A stretch of 64,000 nt of DNA from CALBPI01 sp038524795. GTDB lineage: Bacteria; Pseudomonadota; Gammaproteobacteria; Steroidobacterales; Woeseiaceae. The stretch is from NCBI GenBank assembly GCA_038524795.1, contig JBCBIJ010000006.1, positions 124,001 through 188,000 of the forward strand, in the 5' to 3' direction. This document shows positions 53,627-62,677 of the stretch, piece by piece. A program made the translations under genes and the position numbers. Numbering within the stretch: position 1 is the first letter of the stretch; each line of letters starts with the position of its first letter. The notes beneath the pieces were generated by a model. The model worked only from the letters and a program-made list of their open reading frames with translations, had not been told where the DNA came from and ran no database searches.

Positions 53627-55014
53627 CTTTTTCGCTCCGCGTGCAGCGCTTCCACAAAGCGCTGCCGCCAGGCCGTGATGTCATTGCGACGCAACACGGC
53701 CATCATTTCGTTGTATCGCTCGCGCCGCTCCTCGAGGGGCATGACCAGCGCGCGGTTGATGCCATCGGCGACGTCATCGATATCATAGGGATTCACGAGC
53801 ACGGCCGCCTCGAGTTCGTGGGCGGCACCCGCGAGACGCGAGAGCACGAGCATGCCCGGTGATTTGGGGTCCTGCGAGGCCACGTACTCTTTGGCCACGA
53901 GATTCATGCCGTCGCGCACGGGCGTTACAAGCCCGATTTGCGCCGAGCGGAAAAAGCCCATAAGCGTCGCGCGCGAGAAGCCCTTGTTCAGATAGCGGAT
54001 CGGCACCCAGTCTGTATCTGCGAAGCGCCCATTGATTTGACCGGAGGCCTGCTCGAGCTCGTTGCGGATTTCGTCGTAGGCGCGAATGCCGACCCTTGTG
54101 GGCGGTGCAATCTGCATGAGTGTGAGGTGCTTGCGGTGCGCGGGATGGTTCTCGAGCAGTCTCTCGTAGGCGCGGAACCGAAGCGCCAGGCCTTTGGAGT
54201 AATCGAGCCGGTCGACGCCAATAATCATCTCACGGCCGTCAAGGCTCTGGCGCATGGCTGTGACTTCGGCGTCGTCGTACATGCTGCCCGCGAGGTTTGA
54301 GACTTCGCCAACGTCGATGCCGATCGGGAACACGCCCGCAAACAAGCTGCCACCGCCGATGTGGATGCGGCCATCGCGGTCGACGGTGCCGCCGATGTCT
54401 GGCTGCCGTACGGCTTCGTGGAACGAGTCGAGGTCGCGCTGGGTGTGAAATCCGACGACATCAAACGCGCACATCGAGCGCACGAGAAACTCGTGGTTGG
54501 GCAGGCTCTCGAGCATGTCGTAACCGGGAAACGGCACATGCAGGAAGAAACCGATCGGGTTGCGTACTCCGGCTTTGCGCAGCTCGCCGGCCAACGGGAT
54601 CAGATGGTAGTCGTGAATCCAGATCGTGTCGTCGGGCTTGAGCAGTGGCACCAGCTTGCGCGCGAAGATCTGGTTCACCCGGAAGTAACCTTCGAAGTCG
54701 GCACGGTCGAACGAGAAAAACGCGAGCAGGTGATGGAACAGAGGCCACAGCGAGCGGTTCGAGAAGCCGTTGTAGTAGGACTCGTAGTCCTCGGCCTTGA
54801 GGTCGATCGTCGCGAAGCGGATGTTGTCATGTTCGCTGATCTTGGCGTCACGCGGTTCGCGATCGACGAGCTTGCCGCTCCACCCAAACCAGGTGCCGCC
54901 TTGGTCTCGGAGTGCGCCCAGGATGCCGACGGTGAGGCCACCCGCGGCACGCCCGCCCGGTTTGGGCTTGGCGACGCGGTTGGAGACGATGATCAGATTG
55001 CCGGTATCACTCAT
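53623..55014 (-). CDS. otsA: Trehalose-6-phosphate synthase
   Basis: The 463-residue GT20 enzyme joins UDP- or other NDP-glucose to glucose-6-phosphate. Hallmarks are GGLTVGILGAL (about 26-36), WFGWSGK, IWIHDYHLIPLA, GVDRLDYSKGLALRF and RDGMNLVAKEYVASQD. Length matches E. coli OtsA. I chose the ATG before SDTGNLIIVSNR. It lies 7 bases after the GH15 gene and overlaps glk. Confidence 0.96.
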   Translation of the reverse strand: MSDTGNLIIVSNRVAKPKPGGRAAGGLTVGILGALRDQGGTWFGWSGKLVDREPRDAKISEHDNIRFATIDLKAEDYESYYNGFSNRSLWPLFHHLLAFFSFDRADFEGYFRVNQIFARKLVPLLKPDDTIWIHDYHLIPLAGELRKAGVRNPIGFFLHVPFPGYDMLESLPNHEFLVRSMCAFDVVGFHTQRDLDSFHEAVRQPDIGGTVDRDGRIHIGGGSLFAGVFPIGIDVGEVSNLAGSMYDDAEVTAMRQSLDGREMIIGVDRLDYSKGLALRFRAYERLLENHPAHRKHLTLMQIAPPTRVGIRAYDEIRNELEQASGQINGRFADTDWVPIRYLNKGFSRATLMGFFRSAQIGLVTPVRDGMNLVAKEYVASQDPKSPGMLVLSRLAGAAHELEAAVLVNPYDIDDVADGINRALVMPLEERRERYNEMMAVLRRNDITAWRQRFVEALHAERKR

Positions 55015-55021
55015 AGCGTCG

Positions 55022-56833
55022 TCACAGCGCGTCTTCCCAGCTCTGCGAGAGTCGCATCGCGACATTGATGATCCCCGCCATGCTGTAGGTCTGCGGGAAA
55101 TTGCCCCAGAGGTTCAGGTCGTCTGGGTTGATGTCTTCCGAAAGCAGGCCCAGCGGATTGCGACAGTCGAGGATGTGCTCGAACATCTCGCGCGCCTCGG
55201 CGTGCTCACCCATGGCCGACAGCGCCTCGATGTACCAGAAGGTGCAGATGTTGAACGCGTTTTCGGGCTCGCCGAAGTCGTCGGCCGCGTTGTAGCGGAA
55301 CAGGTGGTGACCGCGCTTGAGCGCCGCACCGATGGCCCGCACGGTGCCGACAAAGCGCGGGTCATCGGCGGCCACGAAACCGAGCTCGTGCATCATGAGC
55401 AGACTCGCATCGAGCTCAGGCCGCCCCAGGCTCTCGGTGTAGGCCTGCTGGTCTTCGTCCCAGGCTTCGCGCTCGATAACGCCGCGGATGGTGTCTGCGT
55501 GCGTGCGCCAGTACGCAGCGCGGTCGCCCAGTGCCAGCTGCTGCGCGATGTGGGCCAGTCGGTCGCAGGCCGCCCAGCACATCAGCGTGGAAAACGTGTG
55601 CACCCGCTTTCTGCCACGGTACTCCCAGAGCCCGGCGTCGGGCTGGTCGTGCACAGCCACAGCCTGCTCACCGAGGATCTCGAGCCGCTCGAACATCGCA
55701 GGACCGCCGGGGTTGGCCAGACGCTCGTCGAAGAACAGTTGCGTGGCCGAGAGCACCACAGCGCCGTAGACGTCATGCTGAATCTGTTCGTAGGCCTGGT
55801 TGCCGACGCGGACTGGGCCCATGTCGCGGTAGCCAGCCAGCGAATCGACCGTGCGTTCCGTGAGGTCCGCATCGCCATTGATGGCGTACACGGGCTGTAG
55901 CCCCTCGGCGGGCATGTCGGCCACGAGTGCCGTGATGTAGCCGAGATACGCCTCCATGGTTTTCGTTGCACCGAGCCGGTTCAGTGCGTGCACGACGAAG
56001 TAGCTGTCGCGCAGCCAGCAGAAGCGGTAGTCCCAGTTACGCCCGCTGTTGGCCGCCTCGGGCAACGACGTGGTCACGGCGGCGACGACGGCGCCCGTGT
56101 CCTCGAACGTGCAGAGCTTCAGGCTGATGGCCGCGCGAATCACGGCGGCCTGCCACTCGAACGGAATCGACAGCCCGCGTGACCAGTTCTGCCAGTAGTC
56201 GCGTGTGGCATCAAAGTTGGTTCGGAAGCACTCGGCCGGCGACTCGGTCACGCTCTCGTCGGGTCCCAGGATCAGGTGCAGCGTTCGATCGGGCACGAAC
56301 CACGAGCCGTCGATGACCCTGCTGATCGAGGCGTCGGTCGTCAGCCGCATGGTGTGCTCGCCGTCGCCGACATAGCGGATGTGATTGCTGCCGCGAACGC
56401 GGTTGCGCGCGGAGGCCGCATAGTCGTGCGCGGGGCGCAGCAGGATGCGAATCCGCGGCGCGCCGGCTACGATCTCGATGCGACGCAGCAGCATGATTGG
56501 CCGGTACATGCGACCCAGATAGGCGTGCCGCGGCGCAAAGTCCGTGATCCGCACGGCGCCGTCCTGATCGTCGTAGAGCGTGGTTTCGACAATGGCCGTG
56601 TTGCGCAGATAGCGCTGCTCGCTGTGCGAGAAGCGGTCGAGCTCCACGGCGTAGCTGCCAGGTGTGTCGGGGTCAGCCTGCACGGCGTCCGATTGCAGCA
56701 GACGACAGAACACGGGGTCGGCATCGAGCTGGGGCCAGCAGGCCCAAACCATGCGCGCGCGACTGTCGATGAGGGCAGCGATCTGGCAGTTACCGATGAT
56801 GCCGAGATCGAGGTTGTTGCTTTGGTCTTGCAT
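55022..56833 (-). CDS. GH15 glucoamylase/trehalase-like hydrolase
   Basis: The 603-residue protein has an N-terminal beta domain and an (alpha/alpha)6 GH15 catalytic domain. Marks are SGRNWDYRFCWLRDSYFVVH (the substrate-site run) and AEGLQPVYAINGD. The second acid is likely in EDINPDDLNLWGNFPQTYSM. GH15 enzymes cleave alpha-glucosidic bonds; several bacterial members next to otsAB genes are trehalases. It sits between otsB (9-base gap) and otsA (7-base gap). No signal peptide is seen, so it is cytoplasmic. Confidence 0.9.
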   Translation of the reverse strand: MQDQSNNLDLGIIGNCQIAALIDSRARMVWACWPQLDADPVFCRLLQSDAVQADPDTPGSYAVELDRFSHSEQRYLRNTAIVETTLYDDQDGAVRITDFAPRHAYLGRMYRPIMLLRRIEIVAGAPRIRILLRPAHDYAASARNRVRGSNHIRYVGDGEHTMRLTTDASISRVIDGSWFVPDRTLHLILGPDESVTESPAECFRTNFDATRDYWQNWSRGLSIPFEWQAAVIRAAISLKLCTFEDTGAVVAAVTTSLPEAANSGRNWDYRFCWLRDSYFVVHALNRLGATKTMEAYLGYITALVADMPAEGLQPVYAINGDADLTERTVDSLAGYRDMGPVRVGNQAYEQIQHDVYGAVVLSATQLFFDERLANPGGPAMFERLEILGEQAVAVHDQPDAGLWEYRGRKRVHTFSTLMCWAACDRLAHIAQQLALGDRAAYWRTHADTIRGVIEREAWDEDQQAYTESLGRPELDASLLMMHELGFVAADDPRFVGTVRAIGAALKRGHHLFRYNAADDFGEPENAFNICTFWYIEALSAMGEHAEAREMFEHILDCRNPLGLLSEDINPDDLNLWGNFPQTYSMAGIINVAMRLSQSWEDAL

Positions 56834-56842
56834 CGTCTCTCG

Positions 56843-57592
56843 TCAGTTGGCCCCCGCCAGCGTCCGCAACCATGCCTGCACTGCGTCGATGCTGTCCAGT
56901 TGCCAACGTGCGGCCGTGCCCGGACGCTGCCCCACGCGGATCGACGCACCGCCCAGGGCATTGACGGCCTCGAAGCCGGGCTCGTCGGTGGTGTCATCGC
57001 CGATAAACACGGGCCGCCGATCACGCCAGGGCACGCGTGTGCTCAGGAACCGAATGGCGCTGCCTTTATTGCCACTGGCGGCACTGAGCTCGAGCACATG
57101 GTTGCCTTCGATGAGCTCGAAGCCCGCGCCAACCTCGTGGGCGAGCCCGCGCATGGCCGTCGTCAGCGCCGGGCCATGCTCGACGGCGCGCCGGTAGTGC
57201 AGGGCGCCACCAAAGCGTTTGTTCTCGAACAGGCTGCCCGGGTGGGTGGCCGCCAGCGCCTGCATGCGATCCAGCGCGACATCGGGTAGCGGGATGCCGA
57301 GTTCGTGAATGCGCCCATCCGTGCGAATCTCGAGCCCGTGCGAGCCTGCCGCAGGCAGCTCGAGTGGGCCAAACAGACCATCCAGCGAGGCGATGCTGCG
57401 GCCACTCACAAGCGCCAGCGCGCCGCCGCAGGCCTTGTGCAGGTCGCCCAGCAAGTTGCGCAGCGCCTCATCGACGACGACTGCGTCGGGCGTTTCTGCA
57501 AACGCCAGCAAGGTGCCGTCGACGTCGAGGAACAGGGCGGTCTCGCGCGCGTCGGGAACGTCCGGTCGCGCCAGGGCGGCTTGAGGCTGCAT
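56843..57592 (-). CDS. otsB: Trehalose-6-phosphate phosphatase
   Basis: The 249-residue HAD enzyme has motif I LFLDVDGTLLAF (about 18-29), LVSGRSIASLDGLFG, ENKRFGGALHYR and motif IV FIGDDTTDEPGFEA. It removes phosphate from trehalose-6-phosphate to give trehalose. The ATG giving MQPQAALARPDV was chosen; a longer frame would cross into the plsB promoter area. It is the first gene of the minus-strand trehalose operon. Confidence 0.95.
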   Translation of the reverse strand: MQPQAALARPDVPDARETALFLDVDGTLLAFAETPDAVVVDEALRNLLGDLHKACGGALALVSGRSIASLDGLFGPLELPAAGSHGLEIRTDGRIHELGIPLPDVALDRMQALAATHPGSLFENKRFGGALHYRRAVEHGPALTTAMRGLAHEVGAGFELIEGNHVLELSAASGNKGSAIRFLSTRVPWRDRRPVFIGDDTTDEPGFEAVNALGGASIRVGQRPGTAARWQLDSIDAVQAWLRTLAGAN

Positions 57593-57742
57593 GGTGACTC
57601 CAAAACCCGCAACGGGGTGTCGGCAGACAGCGTTGCGCAGCGACCGGAGCATTTCAAGCGGCGTCGGGAAGCGGGCGTGCTGCGCTACAATGCGCGCGGG
57701 GACAAGGCCGTCACGGAGGCGGCCCCCGGGGACTAACATCGA

Positions 57743-60244
57743 ATGAATCCACTGAGCCGCAGCCTGTATGCGGGGCTGTCGCGCGTCATGCGACTCTGGG
57801 TCCGACCGGAGCTGCAGCCGCCAGCCCACATCGAGCGCGTGAAATCGCTGGCGGCCGATCCGGCTGTGCGCGTGTGCTACGTGCTCGAGAATGGGGGGCT
57901 AGCTGATTTCCTCGCGCTGAACGCGGCCTGTGAAAAGCTCGGGCTCCCCGCGCCGACGGATGAACTCGAGTTCGGCAATGAAGGCCTCGGTCGGTCCGTC
58001 GTCGTGCTGCGCAAGATGTCGGGCTGGTTACTTCGCCGCCGTTCTCGCCAGCAGTCGCGGCGCCTGACCCGGCTCGTGGGTCTGGCCGTCGATGCCCGGG
58101 ATGCGTCGGCGACCACGGTCGATGCGTTGCCCATTTATCTGGTTCCCGTCGCGCTGTACTGGGGTCGTTCGCCGGGCAAGCAACGTAGCCTGTTCTCGCT
58201 GTTCTTCTCCGAGGATTGGCACGTGGCGGGCCGCACGCGCCGCTTCATCACCACGCTGCTGCACGGCCGCCACACCCTCATGCATTTTTCGGAGCCGCTC
58301 GAGCTGGCACCCATACTGCGCGAAGGCCAGGATGCTGCGCGCACGTTCCGAAAAACCTCGCGCGTGCTGCGCGTCCACTTCCGGCTGCGCCGCGAGGCGA
58401 CCGTTGGGCCCGACCTCTCTCACCGCCGCACGCTCATCGGCGAGGTGTTGGCCGAAGCGCCTGTGCGCGCGCTCGTGCAAGCCGAGGGCGCGCCGGGCTC
58501 ACGTCAGCGCCGCCGCGCCGAGAAAAAGGCGCGCAAGTACGCCTACGAGATTGCCGCCGACCTGTCCTACCCAACCGTGCGCATTCTGGAACGGCTGCTG
58601 CTCTGGGTCTGGAACAAAATCTACGACGGTATCGAGCTCAACAACCTGGAGACGCTTGAGGCCGCTGCGGAGGGCAACGAACTCGTCTACGTGCCGTGTC
58701 ACCGCAGCCACTTTGACTACCTGCTGCTTTCGTTCGTGCTCTACCGCCGCGGGTTTTCTTTGCCCTACGTGGCTGCGGGCATCAACCTCAATCTGCCCGT
58801 TGTGGGTGCGATCCTGCGCCGCGGCGGCGCGTTCTTCCTGCGTCGCACGTTCAGCGGCAACCGGCTTTACGCTGCCGTGTTCCATGCCTACCTGAAGGCG
58901 CTGCAAACGCGGGGCTACCCCATCGAGTACTTCATCGAGGGCGGCCGCAGCCGCACGGGCCGACTGCTGGCGCCCAAAGGCGGCATGATCAGCATGACCG
59001 TTCGCGCCTTCCTCGAAGACGCACGGCGCCCCGTGAAGTTTGTACCCATCTACTTCGGCTACGAGCGGCTCATCGAGGGCACGTCATTCATCGGCGAGCT
59101 CAGCGGCCGAGGCAAGAAGAAAGAGTCGCTGGGCGGGCTGTTCCGTTCACTGGGTGCGCTACGCGAACACTTCGGTCGCGTTTACGTCAACATCGGTGAG
59201 CCCATCGATCTCGCCGAGACGCTCGACGCCGCCGTGCCGGGGTGGCGCGAAACCGAGCTGACCCCAGGCGAGCGCCCCGAATGGATGCCGCAGGTTGTGG
59301 ATCGTCTGGGCGGCGAGATTCTGGAACGCATCAACGCGGCCGCGGCTGCGACGCCCATCAGCATGCTGGCGCTCGCGCTATTGGGTACGCCGCGCCTCAA
59401 GATGGCGCGCGCCGATCTCGAACGCCAGCTCGCGCTGTATCAGTCGCTGTACGCGCTGACGCCTTACAGCGCGGTGGCGACCGTCCCCGACATGCCGCCT
59501 GGCGACATCATCGCCCACGGGCTGCGCATGAAGGTCATTAGCGTCGAGTCGCATCCACTGGGTGACATTGTGAACCTCGCCGAGCGCGACGCGGTGTTGC
59601 TGACCTACTTCCGTAACAACGTGCTGCACCTTGTCGCCCTGCACGGTCTCGTCGCCGCCTGCTACATCCACGGCAACGCACTTGAGCTCGACGAACTCAA
59701 ACGCCTGATTCGCCTGACCGCCCCGCATGTCCGTGCCGAGATGCGCCTGCACTTTGGCCCAGACGAACTCGACACGGTCGTCGAACGGATTATTGACGCC
59801 ATGGTTGGCGCGGGCCTTCTGCGACGCGACGGCAACGTGCTGCTGCGCCCGCCCGCGGGCAGCGCCGAGGCCTTCGCGCTGACGCAGCTCGGCCAGTCCG
59901 TGGTGCCTGTGCTGCAGCGTTACTTCATGACCATTGCGCTCATGAACCGTTTCGGCAGCGGCAAGCTCACCCAAAACCGCCTCGAGGAACTCTGCCAACT
60001 CTGCGCCGAGCGCCTCTCGATCATTTATGGATTGCGCTCGCCCGACTTCTTCGACCGCAAGCTGTTCCGCGGTTTCCTGGGCACGTTGCGCGAGCAGGGC
60101 ACCATCCATGTCAATGGCGACGGCAAGCTGCAGTTTGAGCTCTCGTTCGAAGCCATCGAGCGCGACGCGCGACTCGTCCTCGGCGAGCCGTTGCGCCACA
60201 GCATCCTCACCGTCACCGAAGTGACGGAGCGCGACGACGACTGA
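57743..60244 (+). CDS. plsB: Glycerol-3-phosphate 1-O-acyltransferase
   Basis: The 833-residue membrane enzyme starts phospholipid synthesis by acylating glycerol-3-phosphate. Acyltransferase motif I is HRSHFD (320-325). Motifs II-IV are RRGGAFFLRRTF, YFIEGGRSRTGRL and FVPIYFGYERLIEG. Length matches E. coli PlsB. A TACAAT at 57686-57691 could be its -10 box, in the 150-base gap to the divergent otsB. The gene is followed by a repeat-bearing non-coding gap. Confidence 0.97.
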   Translation: MNPLSRSLYAGLSRVMRLWVRPELQPPAHIERVKSLAADPAVRVCYVLENGGLADFLALNAACEKLGLPAPTDELEFGNEGLGRSVVVLRKMSGWLLRRRSRQQSRRLTRLVGLAVDARDASATTVDALPIYLVPVALYWGRSPGKQRSLFSLFFSEDWHVAGRTRRFITTLLHGRHTLMHFSEPLELAPILREGQDAARTFRKTSRVLRVHFRLRREATVGPDLSHRRTLIGEVLAEAPVRALVQAEGAPGSRQRRRAEKKARKYAYEIAADLSYPTVRILERLLLWVWNKIYDGIELNNLETLEAAAEGNELVYVPCHRSHFDYLLLSFVLYRRGFSLPYVAAGINLNLPVVGAILRRGGAFFLRRTFSGNRLYAAVFHAYLKALQTRGYPIEYFIEGGRSRTGRLLAPKGGMISMTVRAFLEDARRPVKFVPIYFGYERLIEGTSFIGELSGRGKKKESLGGLFRSLGALREHFGRVYVNIGEPIDLAETLDAAVPGWRETELTPGERPEWMPQVVDRLGGEILERINAAAAATPISMLALALLGTPRLKMARADLERQLALYQSLYALTPYSAVATVPDMPPGDIIAHGLRMKVISVESHPLGDIVNLAERDAVLLTYFRNNVLHLVALHGLVAACYIHGNALELDELKRLIRLTAPHVRAEMRLHFGPDELDTVVERIIDAMVGAGLLRRDGNVLLRPPAGSAEAFALTQLGQSVVPVLQRYFMTIALMNRFGSGKLTQNRLEELCQLCAERLSIIYGLRSPDFFDRKLFRGFLGTLREQGTIHVNGDGKLQFELSFEAIERDARLVLGEPLRHSILTVTEVTERDDD

Positions 60245-60295
60245 GGCGTCGTCTTACCTCAATCATCTAGAAGTCTGACCGTTTTCGGGGCGCGC

Positions 60296-60395
60296 GGGCG
60301 CGGGGATGTTTTTTGGGGGCGCTCGAGTACATCCCTGTATCGCTCGCTGGCCGACATCCCTGTCGGCCAACGCCCCAAAAAACATCCCCGCGCCC
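60296..60395 (+). repeat. Cloverleaf-like repeat, copy 1
   Basis: Outer arms of 23 bases (60296-60318 and 60373-60395) pair perfectly. Inside lie a 25-base core (60320-60344, starting CGCTCGAGTACATCC), whose centre TACATCCCTGTA can fold, and a perfect hairpin TGGCCGACA-TCCC-TGTCGGCCA (60348-60369). Together they form a three-way junction. The core is repeated exactly, in reverse, in copy 2. Confidence 0.85.
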
Positions 60396-60465
60396 ACACA
60401 CCCCTACGCCACCTCAATCTGAACGCCTTTGCGCAGTCCGTGACGCTTCGATGTCGCAGGGGGAT

Positions 60466-60569
60466 GCGTCGTGGGTGGGCCTTGGCGGGGTGTCAGGCGA
60501 CATGGATGTCGCCTGCCAAGCGATACAGGGATGTACTCGAGCGTCCCCGACAAGGCCCACCCACGGCGC
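60466..60569 (-). repeat. Cloverleaf-like repeat, copy 2 (reverse orientation)
   Basis: Read on the minus strand, this copy has the same order: outer arm, 25-base core, hairpin, outer arm. The outer arms (60466-60490 and 60545-60569) pair at 23 of 25 positions. The core (60519-60543) is identical to copy 1. The hairpin is CAGGCGACA-TGGA-TGTCGCCTG (60494-60515, with one further inner pair). Arm and hairpin sequences differ from copy 1, yet pairing is kept. Confidence 0.85.
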
Positions 60570-60636
60570 AGCCACCGGAAACTGTGAGACCGAACAGGAC
60601 CAGCGAGAAACCGCGCCGCTATGGGATAATGTGAAG

Positions 60637-61590
60637 ATGAATCGGTGCCACGTCGTCAGCTTCTACCGCTTTACTCGCGTTGCGGATTCGCGCGCGCTGG
60701 GTGAAGCCGTGCGTGCGGCCGCCGCGGCGCGCGGCTTGCTGGGGACGGCAATCGTGGCGCCGGAAGGTCTCAATGCGACGCTGGCGGGACCGCGGGCGGC
60801 GCTCGACGACCTGTTCGCGTGGCTCGACACGCAACCCGGTTTCGCGGACTTGCAGGGTCGCTGGTCCGAGGCGGATGAAGCCCCGTTTCGGCGGCTGCGC
60901 ATCAAATACCGCGATGAGATTGTTTCGATGGGGCACCCGGAGGTGAACCCGGCCGATGGGCAGGGCGAGCATGTCGACGCGGCGCGCTGGAACGCCTTGT
61001 TGGATGATCCCGACACGCTCGTGATCGACACGCGTAACGACTACGAGATCGAGGTCGGCACCTTCACGGGCGCCGTCGATCCAGGCACCACCTCGTTTCG
61101 CCAGTTCACTGAGTACGTTGAGCGTGAGCTCGGCGATGCGCGGGAACGCCCCGTCGCCATGTTCTGCACGGGTGGTATCCGCTGCGAGAAGGCCACGGCC
61201 GTCATGCGGGACATGGGCTTTGAAAAGCTCTACCAGCTCGACGGCGGCATCCTGGGTTACCTTGATGCTGTGGCCGCAGACCCCGGGCTCGAGCAGAAGT
61301 GGCGGGGCGAGTGCTTCGTGTTTGATTCTCGGGTCGCGGTTGATCGCGACCTCGCACCCGGCGACTACGTGCAGTGTCACGGGTGTCGGCGGGCCTTGTC
61401 GCCCGAAGACCTGGCGCACCCGGACTATGAGCCCGGAATCTGCTGCGCGCACTGTGTGGGCAGCCTGACGGGAGAGCAGCGGGCGCGGCTCGAGGAACGC
61501 CGCCGACAGGTGGCGCTGGCCGAGGCCAGAGGCGAGGCGCACATCGGCGCCGTCTTTTCGCCCGACGTCAGGCGTTCAGGTCAGGGATGA
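60637..61590 (+). CDS. trhO: tRNA uridine(34) hydroxylase, rhodanese family
   Basis: The 317-residue protein has an N-terminal acylphosphatase-like part (VVSFYRFTRV...EGLNATLAGP) and a rhodanese domain with active Cys177 in MFCTGGIRCEKATAV. A C-terminal Cys-rich tail (CHGCRRALSPEDL, ICCAHC) probably binds zinc. TrhO (YceA) makes 5-hydroxyuridine at the wobble position of tRNAs using oxygen. The start is the ATG after GTGAAG. Its last 23 bases overlap the convergent DUF465 gene. Confidence 0.94.
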   Translation: MNRCHVVSFYRFTRVADSRALGEAVRAAAAARGLLGTAIVAPEGLNATLAGPRAALDDLFAWLDTQPGFADLQGRWSEADEAPFRRLRIKYRDEIVSMGHPEVNPADGQGEHVDAARWNALLDDPDTLVIDTRNDYEIEVGTFTGAVDPGTTSFRQFTEYVERELGDARERPVAMFCTGGIRCEKATAVMRDMGFEKLYQLDGGILGYLDAVAADPGLEQKWRGECFVFDSRVAVDRDLAPGDYVQCHGCRRALSPEDLAHPDYEPGICCAHCVGSLTGEQRARLEERRRQVALAEARGEAHIGAVFSPDVRRSGQG

Positions 61591-61795
61591 TCTCGGACTC
61601 AAGGCGCGCAATGGCGTCCTTGAGTGAGAGCTTTCGCTTCTTGAGTCGACGCAGCCGCACCTGGTCCACGGTGACGTCGTGGGAGAGGCGGTCGATGAGG
61701 TCGTCGAGATCGCGGTGCATGACTCGGAGCTCCTTGAGCTTGGTCAGCGTGTCGAGCGATTCGTGATCGACGATCTCTCTGATGTTGTCGTCCAT
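61568..61795 (-). CDS. YdcH-like DUF465 small protein
   Basis: The 75-residue protein is a helical hairpin with the DUF465 pattern LKELRVMHRDLDDLIDRL and LKKRKLSLKDAIARLE. These abundant small proteins form coiled coils; function is not settled. The ATG opening MDDNIREIVDHE was chosen. It lies 13 bases after the cysQ stop on the same strand. Confidence 0.88.
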   Translation of the reverse strand: MDDNIREIVDHESLDTLTKLKELRVMHRDLDDLIDRLSHDVTVDQVRLRRLKKRKLSLKDAIARLESEIIPDLNA

Positions 61796-61808
61796 GCCCC
61801 AGCCGGCC

Positions 61809-62600
61809 TCACTGCGCAAGTGGTGCGAGCCAGTCGCGTGACCGACTGCCAATAACCACAAAGTGTGGGTTCAGAATATCGGCTTTCGTGTTGTACGCAA
61901 GCGGTGTGCCGTCGGTGCGCACGACGCGACCGCCGGCGGCTTCGACGACGGCCTGCGCGGCGGCGGTGTCCCACTCGGACGTGGGGCCGAGGCGCGGGTA
62001 GACGTCGGCACCGCCTTCGGCGACGACGCAGAACTTCAGCGAGCTGCCCATCGGCACCACCTCGTGGTCACCGATGGCGGCGAGCCAGGCGCCCAGTGCA
62101 TCGCTGGCGTGCGAGCGGCTGCCGACGACACGCGCCGTTGGCGGCGTCTTGCGGGTGACGCGAATTTCCTCGGGCGGTGAATTGCCGTCGATGCGGATGG
62201 CGCCGTTGACCGTGTCGCCCACGTAGGTGACGTTGCGCACGGGCACATGCACGACGCCGAAGATGGGCGCGTGGTTCTCGATGAGCGCGATGTTGACGGT
62301 GAATTCGCCGTTGCGGTTCACGAACTCCTTGGTGCCGTCGAGCGGGTCGATGAGCCAGTAACGGTTCCAGGTGCTGCGCACGTCGAAGTCGGGCAGACCA
62401 CCTTCCTCGCTGATGACGGGCGTGTGCGCGTCGCGCGCCGCGATGCCGTCGACGATGACATGATGGGCAGCCACATCGGCGCGCGTCAGCGGCGACGCGT
62501 CGTCTTTCTCGGTGACCTCGAATTCGGTACCGTACACGTCAAGGATTGCTGCACCGGCGCGGCGCGCCAGGGCAACCACCCAATCAAGATTTTGCGTCAT
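61809..62600 (-). CDS. cysQ: 3'(2'),5'-bisphosphate nucleotidase
   Basis: The 263-residue enzyme belongs to the inositol-monophosphatase fold. Metal-site motifs are SEEGG (E66, E67), DPLDGTKEF (D85, D88) and WDTAAAQAVVEAAGG. CysQ turns 3'-phosphoadenosine-5'-phosphate into AMP, clearing the by-product of sulfate assimilation. Length matches E. coli CysQ. Confidence 0.94.
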   Translation of the reverse strand: MTQNLDWVVALARRAGAAILDVYGTEFEVTEKDDASPLTRADVAAHHVIVDGIAARDAHTPVISEEGGLPDFDVRSTWNRYWLIDPLDGTKEFVNRNGEFTVNIALIENHAPIFGVVHVPVRNVTYVGDTVNGAIRIDGNSPPEEIRVTRKTPPTARVVGSRSHASDALGAWLAAIGDHEVVPMGSSLKFCVVAEGGADVYPRLGPTSEWDTAAAQAVVEAAGGRVVRTDGTPLAYNTKADILNPHFVVIGSRSRDWLAPLAQ

Positions 62601-62677
62601 GATCGGTGTCGCTGCGTTTGAAGAGCGGCGGATGGTAACAAGAGACCGATCAGCCGACTACGCCGCCTGGAGCCCCA

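Larger units (their letters stand above)
60245..60636. other. Non-coding gap with two inverted cloverleaf-like repeats
   Basis: The gap of 392 bases between plsB and trhO holds two copies of a folded repeat (60296-60395 and 60466-60569) in opposite orientation, with 70 bases of plain sequence between. A GATAAT just before trhO (60625-60630) could be a -10 box, though very close to the start. No convincing protein frame exists here; the long frame that leads into trhO runs through the repeats. Confidence 0.75.

Noticed and set aside
60296..60569. CRISPR array or insertion sequence
   Set aside because: There are only two copies, in opposite orientation, with internal pairing and no regular spacers. 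No transposase frame lies between them.
60313..60636. N-terminal extension of TrhO through the gap
   Set aside because: The extension would be encoded by the folded repeats and has a biased composition. The family starts at the ATG at 60637.
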